Shown here one piece after another: positions 53,961 to 63,489 of a stretch of DNA of 64,000 nucleotides (positions are counted from its first letter, which is position 1; each line of letters starts with the position of its first letter). Source of the DNA: Sphingobacterium sp. xlx-96 (lineage in GTDB: Bacteria; Bacteroidota; Bacteroidia; Sphingobacteriales; Sphingobacteriaceae); NCBI RefSeq assembly GCF_011007365.1, contig NZ_WFKM01000007.1:124001-188000 (forward strand), given 5' to 3'. The notes under the pieces were generated by a model. The model saw only the letters and a program-made list of their open reading frames with translations. It searched no databases and had not been told where the DNA came from. The position numbers were made by a program, and so were the translations under genes.

Positions 53961-55273
53961 TGTATAAACTGATTTTAGTATTTATTTGCGCGATTTGTAT
54001 TTCTTGTGGTTTCTCTAAAGAAGGCGTTCAGGAGGATAAAGACTTCTCTGCAAGGAATATTTTATGGTTTGATGCTACCGCCAATTTCGATCGTTTCTGT
54101 GTTAAAGATTCTATCGTTTATTACCTTAAAAAATCAAAGGATGCTGGGGTAACAGATATCGTTGTCGATGTAAAGCCGATTACCGGTGAGGTCTTGTACC
54201 CGAGTAAGATCGCTCCTGTAATGACTTCTTGGGGGGAGAGTAAGGTTCAGAAAGATCTGTCATGGGATATGTTAACGGTATTTATTGAGGAGGGACAGAA
54301 ATTAGGCTTAAAGGTTCATGCTTCTACCAATGTATTTGTGGCAGGGAATAATTATTTTGATCGCGGGGTGGTGTACAGTGATACCGCAAAAGCTGCTTGG
54401 CAGACACTGTCCTATTTGCCTGAAGGATTTAAGTTGATAACGGAACAAAAGACCAAGTATTCAGCCATGATTAACCCGGCTTTACCGGAAGTACAAGCCT
54501 ATGAACTTTCTATTTTGAAAGAGCTGGTCGGATTGTATCCGAAATTGGATGGTATTATCTTGGATCGTGTCCGATTTGATAACTTGAACGCAGATTTTTC
54601 ACCGAAAAGCAAAACTTTGTTTGAGAAGTACTTAGGGAATAAAGTGGCAAATTTTCCTGTCGATATCTTTAGTTTTAAAGGTAAGGAACGGATTGATGGT
54701 CCTTTGTTTAAAGATTGGTTAGCTTGGCGAGCTACAATCATTCATGATTTTATTTTAGAAGCCCGTAATGAAATCAAGGGAATCAATCCAAACATCGTTT
54801 TCGGGGACTATACAGGATCTTGGTATCCGCTTTACTACGATGTTGGGGTTAATTTTGCAAGTAAGGATTATGACCCTAGTCTAGATTTTCCTTGGGCAAA
54901 CAAAGCTTATAAAAATACTGGTTACGCGGAATATCTAGATTTGTTTACTACCGGTAACTATTATTTTGAAGTAGAGAAGTCTGAATTGTTGCAACAGTCC
55001 GATACGACAGAAAAAACCTTGGAGTCTGGTTTGGTTGTTGAGAAAGAGGATTGGTATACGGTAGAAGGATCTGCCGAATTGGTGAATAAGGTGACGATGG
55101 GAAAGATACCTGTGTATGCAGGGCTTTACGTGGAGCAATATAAGGAACATCCAGAGCAATTTTTAAAGGCTCTTAAGATGTGCCGTTCAAAATCGCAAGG
55201 TGTAATGGTGTTTGATATTGTGCATATTATTAATTACGGTTGGTGGAATCAGCTCCAAGAAGGTCTTAAGTAA
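53960..55273 (+). CDS. Glycoside-hydrolase-like (GHL10/TIM-barrel) lipoprotein, second of tandem pair
   Basis: A 437-residue lipoprotein (CISC, Cys16), a paralogue of the preceding gene. Shared landmarks are VTDIVVDVKPITGEVLYPS, ADFSPKSKTLFEKY, GSWYPLYYDVGVNFASKDYDP and GYAEYLDLFTTGNYYFE. The strand-end sequence differs: DGIILDRVRFDN here and DGLILDYGRYTD in the partner, so substrate or activity may differ. I chose the ATG at 53960 over the TTG three bases earlier. A clear terminator follows. Confidence 0.78.
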   Translation: MYKLILVFICAICISCGFSKEGVQEDKDFSARNILWFDATANFDRFCVKDSIVYYLKKSKDAGVTDIVVDVKPITGEVLYPSKIAPVMTSWGESKVQKDLSWDMLTVFIEEGQKLGLKVHASTNVFVAGNNYFDRGVVYSDTAKAAWQTLSYLPEGFKLITEQKTKYSAMINPALPEVQAYELSILKELVGLYPKLDGIILDRVRFDNLNADFSPKSKTLFEKYLGNKVANFPVDIFSFKGKERIDGPLFKDWLAWRATIIHDFILEARNEIKGINPNIVFGDYTGSWYPLYYDVGVNFASKDYDPSLDFPWANKAYKNTGYAEYLDLFTTGNYYFEVEKSELLQQSDTTEKTLESGLVVEKEDWYTVEGSAELVNKVTMGKIPVYAGLYVEQYKEHPEQFLKALKMCRSKSQGVMVFDIVHIINYGWWNQLQEGLK

Positions 55274-55296
55274 TATGCGTTGTTTGTTTAATGAAT

Positions 55297-55321
55297 GGCG
55301 GGACTTTTCCCGCCTTTTTTA
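55297..55321 (+). terminator. Intrinsic terminator after the hydrolase pair
   Basis: A GGCGGGA / TCCCGCC stem with a 4-base loop followed by a T6 run. Confidence 0.88.
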
Positions 55322-55418
55322 TGAATTAACAGATGAGTCGCTTGAAACACCAGATTTCTTAAGATTTATATTATGAATAAAAAGCGTAATGTTAACTCTA
55401 TTTTTAAAATAAATTAAA

Positions 55419-55455
55419 AATAAATTGATGTTTCAATATTTTTTTTCTTATTTAG
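55419..55455 (+). promoter_or_regulatory. Shared promoter element upstream of the phosphodiester glycosidase gene
   Basis: AATAAATTGATGTTT with TTG-N21-TATTTAG, closely matching the element at 45527-45564. The -7-like box lies 27 bases before the ATG. Confidence 0.5.
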
Positions 55456-55482
55456 TGTCGTAGATACCTAATTATAGATGTT

Positions 55483-56496
55483 ATGATACAAAAATTTTTA
55501 TGGAGTAGTGTTTTTTTTGCGGTTTTGCTGTTTCAGTTTTCTTGTGATAAGAAAGAAGAACCTGGTTTGTATTCTATTTATCAGTTGGATAAGTACAATC
55601 CTAATAAACCTATTATCTCATTAGATAAAGAATGGGTTCGGCAAGAATTAGAAAGCTTTCCTCAGGGTATTGAATTGTATAAGACGGAAAAGAAAGTTGG
55701 CTCAAAGTCTACTCGAATGAGTCTCCTTGTGTTTAGACCCAATAAAGGTATAGAATTGAAGCCAGTAGTATCTACAACCGCCAAAACACCAAGTACTTTT
55801 TTTGAGGAAGAAACGGGCACAGTATATGCCGCGATGAATGCAGGTTTTTTCTCGGGTAATACTAGTTTGAGTCTCGTCATGCATAATAGTGTAGTTGGTT
55901 CTGTTAATGTTAAAAGCTTAACACGACCTTTTAATGAGGTTAATACAACGTATTATCCAACAAGGGCTGCCTTGGGTCTGACAGGTCAACTGGTTCCTTC
56001 CGTTTCATGGGTTTACAGTGTTGGAACGGGTAACGGGGTTCTTTACTCGTACCCTCAACCTAGTGGTAATGAAGTTGGAAAGCCTCCTTTGGTGGTACCT
56101 TCTGCTTTATTCCCGTTAGGCGGCGAAGTTTGGGATGTAGCTACGGCAATTGGTGGCTCTCCGATGTTGATTAAAGATTCAAAAATAAATATTACCGATG
56201 TAAATGAGCTGATAGCTGTGGACAACACCTCTTCAAGAGCGCGTTCTGCAATTGGTTATTTACAGAATGGTAATATCATATTACTTGCCGTAGAGGGAGG
56301 TAATCTAGAGACTTCGCCAGGATTAACCTTAGCAGAAGTAGCAGACGAAATGTTGGCTATTGGCTGTGTTGGAGCATTAAATCTAGATGGAGGAGGCTCA
56401 TCATCGTTGGTGGTAAATGGCGAACAGACGATAAAGCCTTCTGATACAGCTGGTGAGAGAAAGGTAGTAAGCGCTTTAATAATAAAAAAGAAATAG
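55483..56496 (+). CDS. Phosphodiester glycosidase (NAGPA/DUF2233) lipoprotein
   Basis: A 337-residue lipoprotein (FQFSC, Cys21). The DUF2233 domain of the NAGPA type is recognisable from YAAMNAGFF (115-123), PTRAALGLTG, VATAIGGSPMLIKD, SSRARSAIGYL and the nearly invariant LNLDGGGSSSLVV (Asp302, Gly303-305) close to the end. The human member removes GlcNAc from a GlcNAc-phosphodiester; bacterial members are predicted to cleave sugar-phosphodiesters. Its presence suggests a phosphodiester-linked glycan as substrate. The next gene begins 4 bases after its stop. Confidence 0.88.
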   Translation: MIQKFLWSSVFFAVLLFQFSCDKKEEPGLYSIYQLDKYNPNKPIISLDKEWVRQELESFPQGIELYKTEKKVGSKSTRMSLLVFRPNKGIELKPVVSTTAKTPSTFFEEETGTVYAAMNAGFFSGNTSLSLVMHNSVVGSVNVKSLTRPFNEVNTTYYPTRAALGLTGQLVPSVSWVYSVGTGNGVLYSYPQPSGNEVGKPPLVVPSALFPLGGEVWDVATAIGGSPMLIKDSKINITDVNELIAVDNTSSRARSAIGYLQNGNIILLAVEGGNLETSPGLTLAEVADEMLAIGCVGALNLDGGGSSSLVVNGEQTIKPSDTAGERKVVSALIIKKK

Positions 56497-56500
56497 TGTA

Positions 56501-58351
56501 ATGCAGAGATGTTATTTAGTTATTTTATCGATTTTCCTCGTTAATGCGTTGTTCGCACAGACCAAAACGGATGTCATTATTATAGGTGGTGGTGCTAGCG
56601 GTACCATGGCGGCTATTCAAGCATCAAGACTTGGTGTCAATGTCGTCGTTGTAGAGGAAACAGTATGGTTAGGGGGAATGCTAACTTCGGCCGGCGTGTC
56701 TGCTATTGACGGAAACCACCGTTTACCATCGGGGCTTTGGGGTGAATTTCGCCAAAAGTTGTATGATTATTATGGAGGACCAGAAGCTGTTGAGACAGGG
56801 TGGGTGAGTAATACCCTGTTTGAACCATCTGTAGGTAATAGTATTCTCCAAGAAATGGTAAAAAGGGAAAAGAATATACAGGTTCTCTTTGAGACAACTT
56901 GGTCTAAAGCCAATAAGACTACTCAGGGATGGACGGTAACCGCAAAGGATAAAAAAGGCAAACAAGTAAGCGTTGAGGGAAAGGTATTGATTGATGCAAC
57001 CGAATTGGGGGATGTAATGGCATCGCTGAAAGTCCCTTATTATCTCGGAATGGATAGTAAGTCGCTCACTAATGAGCCTTTTGCGCTAGCAGAGGCAAAT
57101 GATATTGTACAGGATCTTACCTATGTCATTACTTTGAAAGACTTTGGAAAAGGGACGGATAAGACCATAAAAAAACCAAAAAATTATTCGAAGGAAGAGT
57201 TTGCAGGCTGTTGTGATGTTTCGGATCCGGCTACTCTCCTTAAAGATAATAACGATTGTTTTAAGATGTTAACTTATGGGCGGCTTCCTAATAATAAGTT
57301 TATGATCAATTGGCCTAAAAAAGGGAATGACATCTATTTAAATATTGTGGAAAAAACGCCTTCTGAAAGAGCAAGATTATTGGAAGAAGCTAAGCAAATG
57401 ACTTTACGATTTGTCTATTATATCCAAGCAGAATTAGGTTTTAGACATTTAGGGATTGATTTTAGCGAATACCCGACCAAAGACGGTTTTCCTATGATTC
57501 CCTATCACAGAGAATCCCGGAGACTTCAAGCCAAGTCGTTGTTTTCGTTGCAACATGTCATGACTCCTTTTGAGACTCCTGAAGCGTATTATCGTACAGG
57601 AGTGGTGGTAGGAGACTATACCATTGACCACCATCACTACAAGTATGGTAATGCTCCTGAAATCGATTTTGTTAAGATTCGGGTCCCCTCTTACAATGTA
57701 CCTATGGGATCACTAATTCCGAAAGATTACGAAGGCCTTATCGTGGCAGAAAAGAGTATAGGTGTTAGCAATATTGTCAATGGTGCTACGCGGCTACAGC
57801 CTGTAGTGTTGGGAATAGGTCAGGCCTCTGGTGTACTGGCCGCATTGGCCGCACAAAAAGATATTAGACCTTCTCAAGTAAGTATTAGAGAGGTTCAGTC
57901 TACGTTGTTGGCACAAGGGGCTTATATTATGCCTTATATAGATGTTCCGGTTAACGATCGTCACTTTGCAATTCTCCAAAAAATTGGTGCAACCGGCGTG
58001 TTGAGAGGGATGGGGATACCGTATAAATGGGCAAATCAAACTTGGTTTTATCCGGAAAGGGAGATTAGTGAGTATGAATTAATGCTTGGATTGAGAACGT
58101 ACTACCCTCAGTTAAATAACGATTGGACAGCCGGAGGGGACGCGTTGACGGTGAAAGGTCTACAAGCAATGTTTAAGTCTTTGGGCAAGGAATTATCTAC
58201 TGAGGAGTTGAAATTGATACTAAAAGAAGCTGGAAATACGTCGCAAGTAAACGAAACAACACTTTTAAATCGACGATGGACGGCTATAATTTTGGAGCGT
58301 CATTTAGGTCTGTTTGAAAGACCTATAGACTTTAAAGGTAATATACTTTAG
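56501..58351 (+). CDS. Exported FAD-dependent oxidoreductase with SLH-like C-terminus
   Basis: A 616-residue protein with a signal peptide (about 1-20). The FAD-binding Rossmann site VIIIGGGASGTMAAIQASRLG (GGGASG at 29-34) and the VVEETVWLGGMLTSAGV stretch are as in the PF12831 family. The middle part has GVVVGDYTIDHHHYKYG and GLIVAEKSIGVSNIVNGATRLQPVVLGIGQASG. From about 480 on, NDRHFAILQKIGATGVLRG...WFYPEREISEYEL resembles an SLH domain. It is a likely periplasmic oxidase or dehydrogenase acting on a product of the locus. It starts 4 bases after the phosphodiester glycosidase gene. A shorter degenerate relative sits at 41357-42640. Confidence 0.85.
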   Translation: MQRCYLVILSIFLVNALFAQTKTDVIIIGGGASGTMAAIQASRLGVNVVVVEETVWLGGMLTSAGVSAIDGNHRLPSGLWGEFRQKLYDYYGGPEAVETGWVSNTLFEPSVGNSILQEMVKREKNIQVLFETTWSKANKTTQGWTVTAKDKKGKQVSVEGKVLIDATELGDVMASLKVPYYLGMDSKSLTNEPFALAEANDIVQDLTYVITLKDFGKGTDKTIKKPKNYSKEEFAGCCDVSDPATLLKDNNDCFKMLTYGRLPNNKFMINWPKKGNDIYLNIVEKTPSERARLLEEAKQMTLRFVYYIQAELGFRHLGIDFSEYPTKDGFPMIPYHRESRRLQAKSLFSLQHVMTPFETPEAYYRTGVVVGDYTIDHHHYKYGNAPEIDFVKIRVPSYNVPMGSLIPKDYEGLIVAEKSIGVSNIVNGATRLQPVVLGIGQASGVLAALAAQKDIRPSQVSIREVQSTLLAQGAYIMPYIDVPVNDRHFAILQKIGATGVLRGMGIPYKWANQTWFYPEREISEYELMLGLRTYYPQLNNDWTAGGDALTVKGLQAMFKSLGKELSTEELKLILKEAGNTSQVNETTLLNRRWTAIILERHLGLFERPIDFKGNIL

Positions 58352-58454
58352 ATGATACACAAGTTAATGGATAGCGCAATACCTGTGGAAAATTTAAGTG
58401 TTCCCTGTTCAAGGGAAAGTAGAAATAAGAATGTGAATTTAATTTAACCATTTT

Positions 58455-61400
58455 ATGATTGGATTTAGTATACATATGTTTATAAAAAGATCTCTTTGGG
58501 GATTGTTGATGTTTTTTGTCTGCATAGGGGGCACTTTTGCGCAGACAAGACAGTTGAAAGGGGTCGTGATGGATACAAAAGAAATTCCTTTAGAAAGCGT
58601 TTCTATCACCGTATCTGGCACGAAGACTGCAGCGAGTTCTAACGCAAAAGGAGAGTTTGCGATTGCTATAACAGGAGACAACAGGATCTTAACCTTTTCT
58701 AGAATAGGTTTTCAGTCAAAAGCGATTACTGTAGGTTCGCAATCAAATATTATGGTTGTTTTAGAAGACATTGCCAAAGAAGTTGAGGAAGTTGTTGTGA
58801 TTGGATATGGTACTGTGGATCGCAAGGACTTGACAGGCTCAGTAGGTAGTGTCAATATAAAAGATCTGCAGAAGGCACCTGTAAAGACTTTTGACGAGGC
58901 ACTTGCAGGACGGGTAGCAGGAGTTCAAGTTACATCGGCCGAAGGACAGCCCGGATCAAATATTAATATTGTCATCAGAGGTAATAATTCCATAACGCAG
59001 AGTAATTATCCGCTTTTCGTGGTAGATGGCTTTCCTTTAGAATCACCAGCTGATATGGCTATCAACCCGATAAATACACTGGATCCAAATGATATCGTTT
59101 CGATAGATGTGTTAAAAGATGCCTCCGCTACGGCTATATATGGAGCAAGGGGTGCGAATGGCGTTATTATAGTGACGACTAAGAGAGGACGGATTGGAAA
59201 GCCTACAATTACATATAATGGTTATCAGGGATGGCAACAAAACCCTAATCGATTGGCCTCGCTAAATCCCTATGAGTTCGTAAAACTCCAAAAAGAAATT
59301 GACCCTATAAGGACAAATTCTCTGTACCTAGATGGTGGGCTCATTGATATGGAGGATTATAAACTAATAAAAGGAATCAATTGGGAGGATCAGGTCACAA
59401 GAATTGCCCCTATGAGTAACCACTATCTTAATATGGCTGGTGGTACTGATAAGACCAAGTATTCGGCGACGATGTCGTACACGGGGCAGGATGGGGTATT
59501 GATCAATTCAGGCTTTAAGAGGATGTTGGGTAAGTTGGTCCTGGATCAGGATGTAAATGATAAATTGAAAGTCGGTATGAATGCTTCGTATTCGTTTGTT
59601 AAAAATTTTGGAAGTCCGACCTCAACAAGTGGTTACAGTAACGAAACCAATATGTTATTCAGTGTTTGGTCATTCCGTCCGTTGGTAACCAACCCCGACA
59701 TAGACCTGATCAATGAACCCGTCGATCCGGAGGTTGAACAGGGGTCAAACAATACATTCAATCCGGTGCTGACCGCTCAGAATGAATTGAGGGAAAACTA
59801 TGGTGGTAATATTAACGCAAATGGTTATTTGGAATATAGTATTTTAAAGAATCTCAAACTAAGAATCACGGGTGGTTATAATACAGGGACAAGGGAGTAC
59901 GATGTGTTTAATGGTAAATTCTCGCGCGCTGGATTTATTTCAAATTATGCAGTAAGTGGAGGTAAAACATTTTATCAAAGCTCGGGTTGGCAGAATGCAA
60001 ATACATTGACCTACAATAAGAGATTTAATAAAAATCACTATGTTGACGTAATGGTGGGGGTCTCCGCTGAGTCTGGTAAATCAAGGGCTTTTGGAGGTAG
60101 CTCTATTTTACTTCCTAATGAAGGTTTGGGACTGAATGGTTTGGATGAAGGTATCCCTAATATCATTACATCTTATTCGTCAGAATGGACATTAGCTTCT
60201 TTTTTAAGTCGTGTGAACTATAAATTATTTGATAGATTTTTATTTACAGCAACATTGCGTGCAGATGGTTCCTCAAGATTTCAAGGAAATAATCGTTGGG
60301 CTTATTTCCCTTCTGGTGCGGCTGCTTGGCAAATGGATAAAGAAGAATTTATTAAAAATATACCTTTTATTTCGAGCTCCAAGCTTCGCGTTTCTTATGG
60401 TGTAACAGGAAATAATGCAATTAGTAATTTCGCTTCCTACCGGGCTATGGCAACAGCGAATCCGGATGTGGCTAACTATTATAACAATTATCCAGGTTAT
60501 ACATTTGGCGATGGATATCAGGTTGGTTTAGCGAATGTTGCAATAGGAAATCCTAACTTGAGATGGGAGTCTACTCAGCAAATTGATTTGGGATATAACT
60601 TAGGGCTTTTTGAAGATAAGTTAAAATTTGAAGTTGATGTTTATGAAAAGAAAACTTCTGATTTGTTGTTGAATGCTGATATGTCTCCAAACACAGGGTA
60701 TTTTAGGTCAATAAAGAATATTGGTAAGGTATCTAACCATGGTCTGGAGATTTCCGTTTCGTATACCCCAATTGAAACCAAGAATTTTTCATGGAATTCC
60801 TCTTTTAATATCGCCTTTAATAGAAATAAAGTCGTAGCGCTAGCAGATAATCAAAATTATATTTTGACAAGTCAGAGCTGGGGTGATGATTGGAAGAATA
60901 TTCCTGGATATGCAGCTATAATTGATGGTCCTATTGCCCAATTTTATGGATTGATATACGATGGTGTATATCAATATGAAGATTTTAACAAAGTGGGCGA
61001 AGCTTGGATTTTGAAAAGTGATGTAACGGCGAATAATGCGTCAGGAACAAATGTACAGCCAGGAGACGTTAAGTATCGTGATTTAAATGGTGACTATATC
61101 ATAGACGAAAATGACAAAACTATTATCGGTAGTCCAGTTCCAAAACATATTGGTGGCTTTGCTAATACTTTTAACTATAAAAATTTCGATTTCCATGTGT
61201 TTTTGCAATGGAGTTATGGTAATGACGTACTGAATGCCAATCGCATCATGTTTGAATCTGCATATAAATATGGGTATAACCAATGGGCTTCTTATGCAGA
61301 TCGTTGGAGTCCTGAAAATCAAGGTTCAGATATACCAGGTGTTCAGGCTATAAAAGGAGGAGCGATGAAAGCATATTCGACGAGAGTGGTTGAGGATGGT

Positions 61401-61640
61401 TCTTTTTTAAGATTGAAAACGGTGTCATTAGGCTATACGCTACCTAAACCATGGTTGAAAAAAGCAAAGATTGAAGGGATAAGGATTTATGGAGCTGCTC
61501 AGAATCTATTCACCTTTACAAAATACAGCGGATATGATCCAGAAGTCTCCGTAAGGAATTCGGCTTTGACACCGGGCTTTGACTTTTCCGCATATCCGAG
61601 GACACGTACAATTACTTTCGGATTATCAGCAACATTCTAA
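58455..61640 (+). CDS. SusC/RagA-family TonB-linked outer membrane protein
   Basis: A complete SusC of 1061 residues from the first ATG. The ATG 7 codons later (58476), which begins MFIKRSLWGLLMFFVCIGG, gives a more standard signal peptide and may be the true start. It has a carboxypeptidase-like domain (RQLKGVVMDTKEIPLESVSI), TonB box and plug (EEVVVIGYGTVDRKDLTG, PLFVVDGFPLES, GANGVIIVTTKRG), and a barrel ending in ITFGLSATF. It is the second SusC of the locus, 103 bases after the FAD gene, with susD 11 bases downstream. Confidence 0.95.
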   Translation: MIGFSIHMFIKRSLWGLLMFFVCIGGTFAQTRQLKGVVMDTKEIPLESVSITVSGTKTAASSNAKGEFAIAITGDNRILTFSRIGFQSKAITVGSQSNIMVVLEDIAKEVEEVVVIGYGTVDRKDLTGSVGSVNIKDLQKAPVKTFDEALAGRVAGVQVTSAEGQPGSNINIVIRGNNSITQSNYPLFVVDGFPLESPADMAINPINTLDPNDIVSIDVLKDASATAIYGARGANGVIIVTTKRGRIGKPTITYNGYQGWQQNPNRLASLNPYEFVKLQKEIDPIRTNSLYLDGGLIDMEDYKLIKGINWEDQVTRIAPMSNHYLNMAGGTDKTKYSATMSYTGQDGVLINSGFKRMLGKLVLDQDVNDKLKVGMNASYSFVKNFGSPTSTSGYSNETNMLFSVWSFRPLVTNPDIDLINEPVDPEVEQGSNNTFNPVLTAQNELRENYGGNINANGYLEYSILKNLKLRITGGYNTGTREYDVFNGKFSRAGFISNYAVSGGKTFYQSSGWQNANTLTYNKRFNKNHYVDVMVGVSAESGKSRAFGGSSILLPNEGLGLNGLDEGIPNIITSYSSEWTLASFLSRVNYKLFDRFLFTATLRADGSSRFQGNNRWAYFPSGAAAWQMDKEEFIKNIPFISSSKLRVSYGVTGNNAISNFASYRAMATANPDVANYYNNYPGYTFGDGYQVGLANVAIGNPNLRWESTQQIDLGYNLGLFEDKLKFEVDVYEKKTSDLLLNADMSPNTGYFRSIKNIGKVSNHGLEISVSYTPIETKNFSWNSSFNIAFNRNKVVALADNQNYILTSQSWGDDWKNIPGYAAIIDGPIAQFYGLIYDGVYQYEDFNKVGEAWILKSDVTANNASGTNVQPGDVKYRDLNGDYIIDENDKTIIGSPVPKHIGGFANTFNYKNFDFHVFLQWSYGNDVLNANRIMFESAYKYGYNQWASYADRWSPENQGSDIPGVQAIKGGAMKAYSTRVVEDGSFLRLKTVSLGYTLPKPWLKKAKIEGIRIYGAAQNLFTFTKYSGYDPEVSVRNSALTPGFDFSAYPRTRTITFGLSATF

Positions 61641-61651
61641 ATAATAGTAGT

Positions 61652-63478
61652 ATGAAAAAGATATGTTTATTTATCATAGCCTTTGTTTTTACATTGAGCT
61701 CTTGCAATAAGTTTTTAGATATAACTCCTTCAGACACTTTGTCTCCTGAAGGATATTTTCGGAATGAAGCTGAAGTAGAGGTTGCCTTAGCTGGAGTATA
61801 TGATATTTTAGGGAAATCAGGTACATATGGAAGGTCGTTGTTTTTCGAATTGGATATTGCCGATGACAGTTTTGTTGCTTTGTCTAGCTGGACTCAGGAT
61901 ATCTCATTGTTCAACTATAATACCTCTGATCTTAAGCTAACTGATCTATGGATTTATTTGCATAACGGGGTAAATCGTGCCAATACACTATTGGCCAATT
62001 TGGATAAAGCTGATATGGCTGAGGATAAAAGAAAAGCAGTAGAAGGGCAAGCGCTTTTCTTAAGAGCTTATTATTTTTTTTTATTGACGAACTATTGGGG
62101 GGATATTCCAATGCGTTTGCAGCCAACAACTTCTGTTTCAGATAATGATTTGAAATTTACTCCTGTAAAGGATGTTTACGCTCAGATTGTATCCGATATG
62201 GAAAGAGCGGCTGAGCTTGTTAATCCGGTCACATCTTATCCACATGCCGGACGTGTTACCAAATCGGTGGTATGGGGTGTGTTGGCTCGTGTTAATTTGA
62301 AGATGGCTGGTCATCCACTACAGGATAAATCGAGATATATTGAAGCTAAGAAATGGGCCGAGAAAGTGATTATGAGTGGTAGCCATAATCTTAATATCGA
62401 TTATAGAGAGGTATTCATTAAAATGTGCAAAGGCGAATATGATACCAAAGAGTCGATTTGGGAAGTAGAGTTTAACCGATATAATGATGGTCAAATGGAA
62501 GAGGGATCTCTTGGTTCAATCAATGGTATCGCAGCCGCTGCGGAACCTTGGGGATTTAGTTATGGAGCAAAGCACCCGACTCAGTATTATTTTGAAATGT
62601 TTGAAAACTATACTAAAACGGTTAACGGAGTAGGACAGACATATTCTCCAGATATGAGGAGAGATTGGAGTATGAGTTCGTATTATTATCAAGGAGCTTT
62701 AAAGAATAATTACAATGCGACTCAGATCTATAATAGAATGGATGCCAAATGGAGAAGAGAATTTGAACCGACGCAACCTAAGTTTAACGGAACGACGACA
62801 ATCAACTTTCCGTTGTTACGGTATTCGGATGTTCTGTTGATGTTTGCCGAAGCAGATAATGAGATAAATGGACCGACTGACCAGTCTATAGCATATGTGA
62901 ATTTAGTTCGAAGGAGGGCTTACGGGAAGTCATTGGGGTCTGGTCTTCGCTTTATAAGTATCAGCAATGGAGGGGCAGGATATACGGAAGAACCACAAGT
63001 GAATATAGTAGGTGGAGGTGGATACGGCGCTGAAGCTAGGGCGCTCGTTTCTGGAGGTAAGATCACCAATATAGTGGTGATAAATCCCGGTGTGGGTTAT
63101 ACGTCCAGTCCAACGATAGTTTTTTCGGGAACAGGCTCCGGGGCTGTTGTAACGGTAGAAATGGAGCCTCGCGCTTCTGCTAATGCTGACCTGGCGAAGG
63201 ATGACACAGATACGGATGTTTCGTTTCGGGATGCTATACGCAAAGAAAGAGCTTTGGAACTTGGGTTTGAAGGACTAAGAAGATTTGATTTGGTGCGCTG
63301 GGGTAATTATATCTCAACTATGCGTATCGTAGCAGGACACATAGAAGGTACCGCGGCCCAGGCCTATATATATGCTGCAAGGCATGGTAATAATATTTCT
63401 TCTAAAGATACATTGTTGGCTATCCCATCTCGTGAAATGCAATTAAATAGGGCTGCTATTCAGAATAAAGGATGGTAA
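61652..63478 (+). CDS. SusD/RagB-family lipoprotein with a Gly-rich repeat insertion
   Basis: A 608-residue SusD with lipobox LSSC (Cys18), an EGQALFLRAYYFFLLTNYWGD phrase near 130, and the usual ending with ERALELGFEGLRRFDLVRWG and LAIPSREMQLNRA. Between LVRRRAYGKSL and the KERALEL segment there are about 75 extra residues (bases about 62950-63170). They form two copies of a Gly-rich beta motif (ISNGGAGYTEEPQVNIVGGG and VINPGVGYTSSPTIVFSGTG). The insertion sits where SusD family members usually have a short loop. It is the partner of the preceding SusC. Confidence 0.93.
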   Translation: MKKICLFIIAFVFTLSSCNKFLDITPSDTLSPEGYFRNEAEVEVALAGVYDILGKSGTYGRSLFFELDIADDSFVALSSWTQDISLFNYNTSDLKLTDLWIYLHNGVNRANTLLANLDKADMAEDKRKAVEGQALFLRAYYFFLLTNYWGDIPMRLQPTTSVSDNDLKFTPVKDVYAQIVSDMERAAELVNPVTSYPHAGRVTKSVVWGVLARVNLKMAGHPLQDKSRYIEAKKWAEKVIMSGSHNLNIDYREVFIKMCKGEYDTKESIWEVEFNRYNDGQMEEGSLGSINGIAAAAEPWGFSYGAKHPTQYYFEMFENYTKTVNGVGQTYSPDMRRDWSMSSYYYQGALKNNYNATQIYNRMDAKWRREFEPTQPKFNGTTTINFPLLRYSDVLLMFAEADNEINGPTDQSIAYVNLVRRRAYGKSLGSGLRFISISNGGAGYTEEPQVNIVGGGGYGAEARALVSGGKITNIVVINPGVGYTSSPTIVFSGTGSGAVVTVEMEPRASANADLAKDDTDTDVSFRDAIRKERALELGFEGLRRFDLVRWGNYISTMRIVAGHIEGTAAQAYIYAARHGNNISSKDTLLAIPSREMQLNRAAIQNKGW

Positions 63479-63489
63479 AATTAATTTCT

